DNA from: Campylobacterota bacterium
Lineage (GTDB): Bacteria; Campylobacterota; Campylobacteria; Campylobacterales; JAADDG01
Assembly: GCA_013154075.1 (NCBI GenBank)
Contig: JAADDG010000194.1
Span: 1 to 6,673, forward strand
Direction of reading: 5' to 3'
DNA length: 6,673 nucleotides
Shown here: piece after piece, positions 6,079 through 6,673 of the stretch
How the letters are laid out: each line of letters begins with the position of its first letter
Numbering within the stretch: the first letter of the stretch is position 1
Notes under the pieces: model-generated
Database searches by the model: none
Told to the model about the DNA's origin: nothing
What the model saw: the letters and a program-made list of their open reading frames with translations, nothing else
Translations under genes and position numbers: made by a program

Positions 6079-6083
6079 CTCCT
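6079..6083 (-). promoter_or_regulatory. Ribosome binding site of gspG
   Basis: AGGAG on the minus strand lies 5 nt upstream of the ATG at 6073. It is a strong Shine-Dalgarno match and fixes the gspG start, giving a short basic leader immediately before the prepilin cleavage motif. Confidence 0.85.
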
Positions 6084-6105
6084 AATAAAATCTCATATCA
6101 AATTT

Positions 6106-6148
6106 AAAAATTAATTTTACCATAAAATTGTAAACGGATTTATAATAA
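6106..6148 (-). promoter_or_regulatory. Candidate promoter region for the gsp operon
   Basis: This AT-rich stretch upstream of gspG contains two plausible -10 elements on the minus strand: TATAAA at 6144-6139 (within TTATTATAAAT) and TAAAAT at 6119-6114, the latter preceded by TGG, like an extended -10. A TTTACA at 6134-6129 resembles a -35 box but is not well spaced from either. Campylobacterota sigma-70 promoters often lack a recognisable -35, so this is plausible but weak. It is the only substantial intergenic gap upstream of the seven-gene operon, which is the main reason to place the promoter here. Confidence 0.35.
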
Positions 6149-6176
6149 GCCATATTTAAAAACACTTTCTTTAATT

Positions 6177-6345
6177 AGCTTATATTATGCAACTCTCATT
6201 CACAAATGCTTCGCACATTTCGTGACGATTTGAAAAATCTAAAAATCGCAAACGGCAAAGCCGCCCTTCGGGTTTAGTACGATTTTTTAACGATTTTTCA
6301 AATCTTGCTCTCGCAATGCTCATTCGAGTTTGCATAATATAAGCT
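6177..6345. repeat. Long multi-arm imperfect palindrome between wzm-like gene and gspG
   Basis: Outer arms 6177-6195 and 6326-6345 are complementary over 19 bp with a single extra T in the right arm. Further in, 6227-6239 pairs perfectly with 6292-6304 and 6241-6248 with 6280-6287. Small hairpins branch from each side: 6204-6220 (AAATG/CATTT), 6305-6316 (TTGC/GCAA), 6253-6263 (CGGC-AAA-GCCG) and 6264-6272 (CCC-TTC-GGG). The core is clearly richer in G+C than its AT-rich flanks. I see no open frame, transposase or clear target-site duplication. It could be a non-autonomous MITE- or REP-like element, a terminator for the upstream permease gene (no run of U directly follows the outer stem), or a structured RNA. 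Seeing the palindrome is certain; its role is not. Confidence 0.85.
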
Positions 6346-6371
6346 TCTATTCTATTTTACCACGTCCTTTA

Positions 6372-6673
6372 TTATAAAACATCCGCAAAATGGGGTCTAA
6401 GTTTTCTAAAGATTATAGCTCCGCCCGCAAAAACACTCAAAGCGATAATCCAAAAATAGAGCGTCAAATACGGATGCTGCCAAAACCAAACTTTATGGAT
6501 AAAAGTATCTCTATACCCTTCTACTATATAATACATTGGATTTAATTTCAAGAAAAATTGATACTCTTTAGGAACAATATCTATCGACCAAAAGATAGGC
6601 GTCATCCAAAAGCCAAACTGCAAAAGCATCGTAACGATCTCTCCCATATCTTTAAAAAAGATTATCAAAGAAG
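6372..6673 (-). CDS. ABC-2 type polysaccharide export permease, C-terminal part (5' end outside window)
   Basis: This is the last ~99 codons of an inner-membrane permease of the Wzm/RfbA/TagG type, which pairs with an ATPase subunit to export O-antigen, capsule or teichoic-acid-like polysaccharide. What is visible: a charged loop (FFKDMGEI), a hydrophobic segment ending in the family-typical GFWMTPIFW, then LNPMYYIVEGYRD, another family-typical stretch, and a final membrane helix (about LYFWIIALSVFAGGAIIF) with a short basic cytoplasmic tail. The frame remains open to the right edge. A TTG at 6668 could look like a start, but it lies within the conserved domain, so the true start is beyond the window. 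The gene ends with TAA at 6374-6372. It is on the same strand as the T2SS genes but separated from them by a 298-nt gap with a large palindrome, so it is probably a separate transcription unit. The family call is confident; the polysaccharide is unknown. Confidence 0.88.
   Translation of the reverse strand, partial: SLIIFFKDMGEIVTMLLQFGFWMTPIFWSIDIVPKEYQFFLKLNPMYYIVEGYRDTFIHKVWFWQHPYLTLYFWIIALSVFAGGAIIFRKLRPHFADVL

Noticed and set aside
6177..6345. tRNA or other known RNA gene within the branched palindrome
   Set aside because: Several stems resemble a cloverleaf superficially, but the length, the long outer stem and absence of a T-loop or CCA-type end do not fit a tRNA.
6372..6668. Permease gene starting at TTG 6668
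   Set aside because: The frame is open to the window edge and the sequence begins mid-domain, so the gene is cut by the window rather than short.

Overview
The window carries most of a type II secretion system (T2SS) operon on the minus strand, followed at its left end by a damaged gene and preceded at its right end by the tail of a polysaccharide-export gene. The DNA is AT-rich, uses AGA, ATA and AAA codons heavily, and is packed with overlapping genes. With the protein flavour this fits a Campylobacterota (Epsilonproteobacteria) genome, such as a vent or sediment relative of Sulfurimonas, Nitratiruptor or the Nautiliales. That placement is an inference from style, not from a marker gene.

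Reading in the direction of transcription (right to left): 6673-6372 is the C-terminal end of an ABC-2 type permease for O-antigen or capsule export, cut by the window edge. 6371-6074 is intergenic, dominated by a roughly 169-bp multi-arm palindrome (6177-6345), then an AT-rich candidate promoter and a good ribosome binding site. Next come gspG (major pseudopilin), gspE (assembly ATPase), gspF (inner-membrane platform), a 74-codon GspH-like mini-pseudopilin, gspI, gspJ and gspK (minor, tip pseudopilins). Neighbouring genes overlap by 4 to 26 nt or are 8 nt apart, so this is one translationally coupled operon. 640-400 is a 241-nt gap filled by two adjacent long hairpins. 399-1 holds the start of a further gene whose protein resembles the actin-like cytoplasmic part of GspL/PilM-type proteins.

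Together, GspE hydrolyses ATP and, through GspF, drives extraction of GspG subunits into a periplasmic pseudopilus. GspH, I, J and K would form its tip. The outer-membrane secretin (GspD), GspC, GspM and the prepilin peptidase (GspO) are not in the window, so they must lie outside it or elsewhere in the genome.

The most notable observations are: (1) bases 14-96, bounded by a perfect 13-bp inverted repeat (1-13 and 97-109), are in the wrong orientation for the GspL-like gene. Flipping them removes the stop and gives an open frame to the window edge, which means either a small invertible segment or, more likely, a fold-back chimera at a contig end. (2) gspJ has no ATG, GTG or TTG start that keeps its prepilin signal; the best start is an ATC codon 7 nt after AAGGAG. 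(3) GspE has a tandem pair of 24-residue motifs with a 5-residue spacer, as in c-di-GMP-binding MshEN domains. (4) The three intergenic palindromes are elaborate, and two of them share sequence modules.
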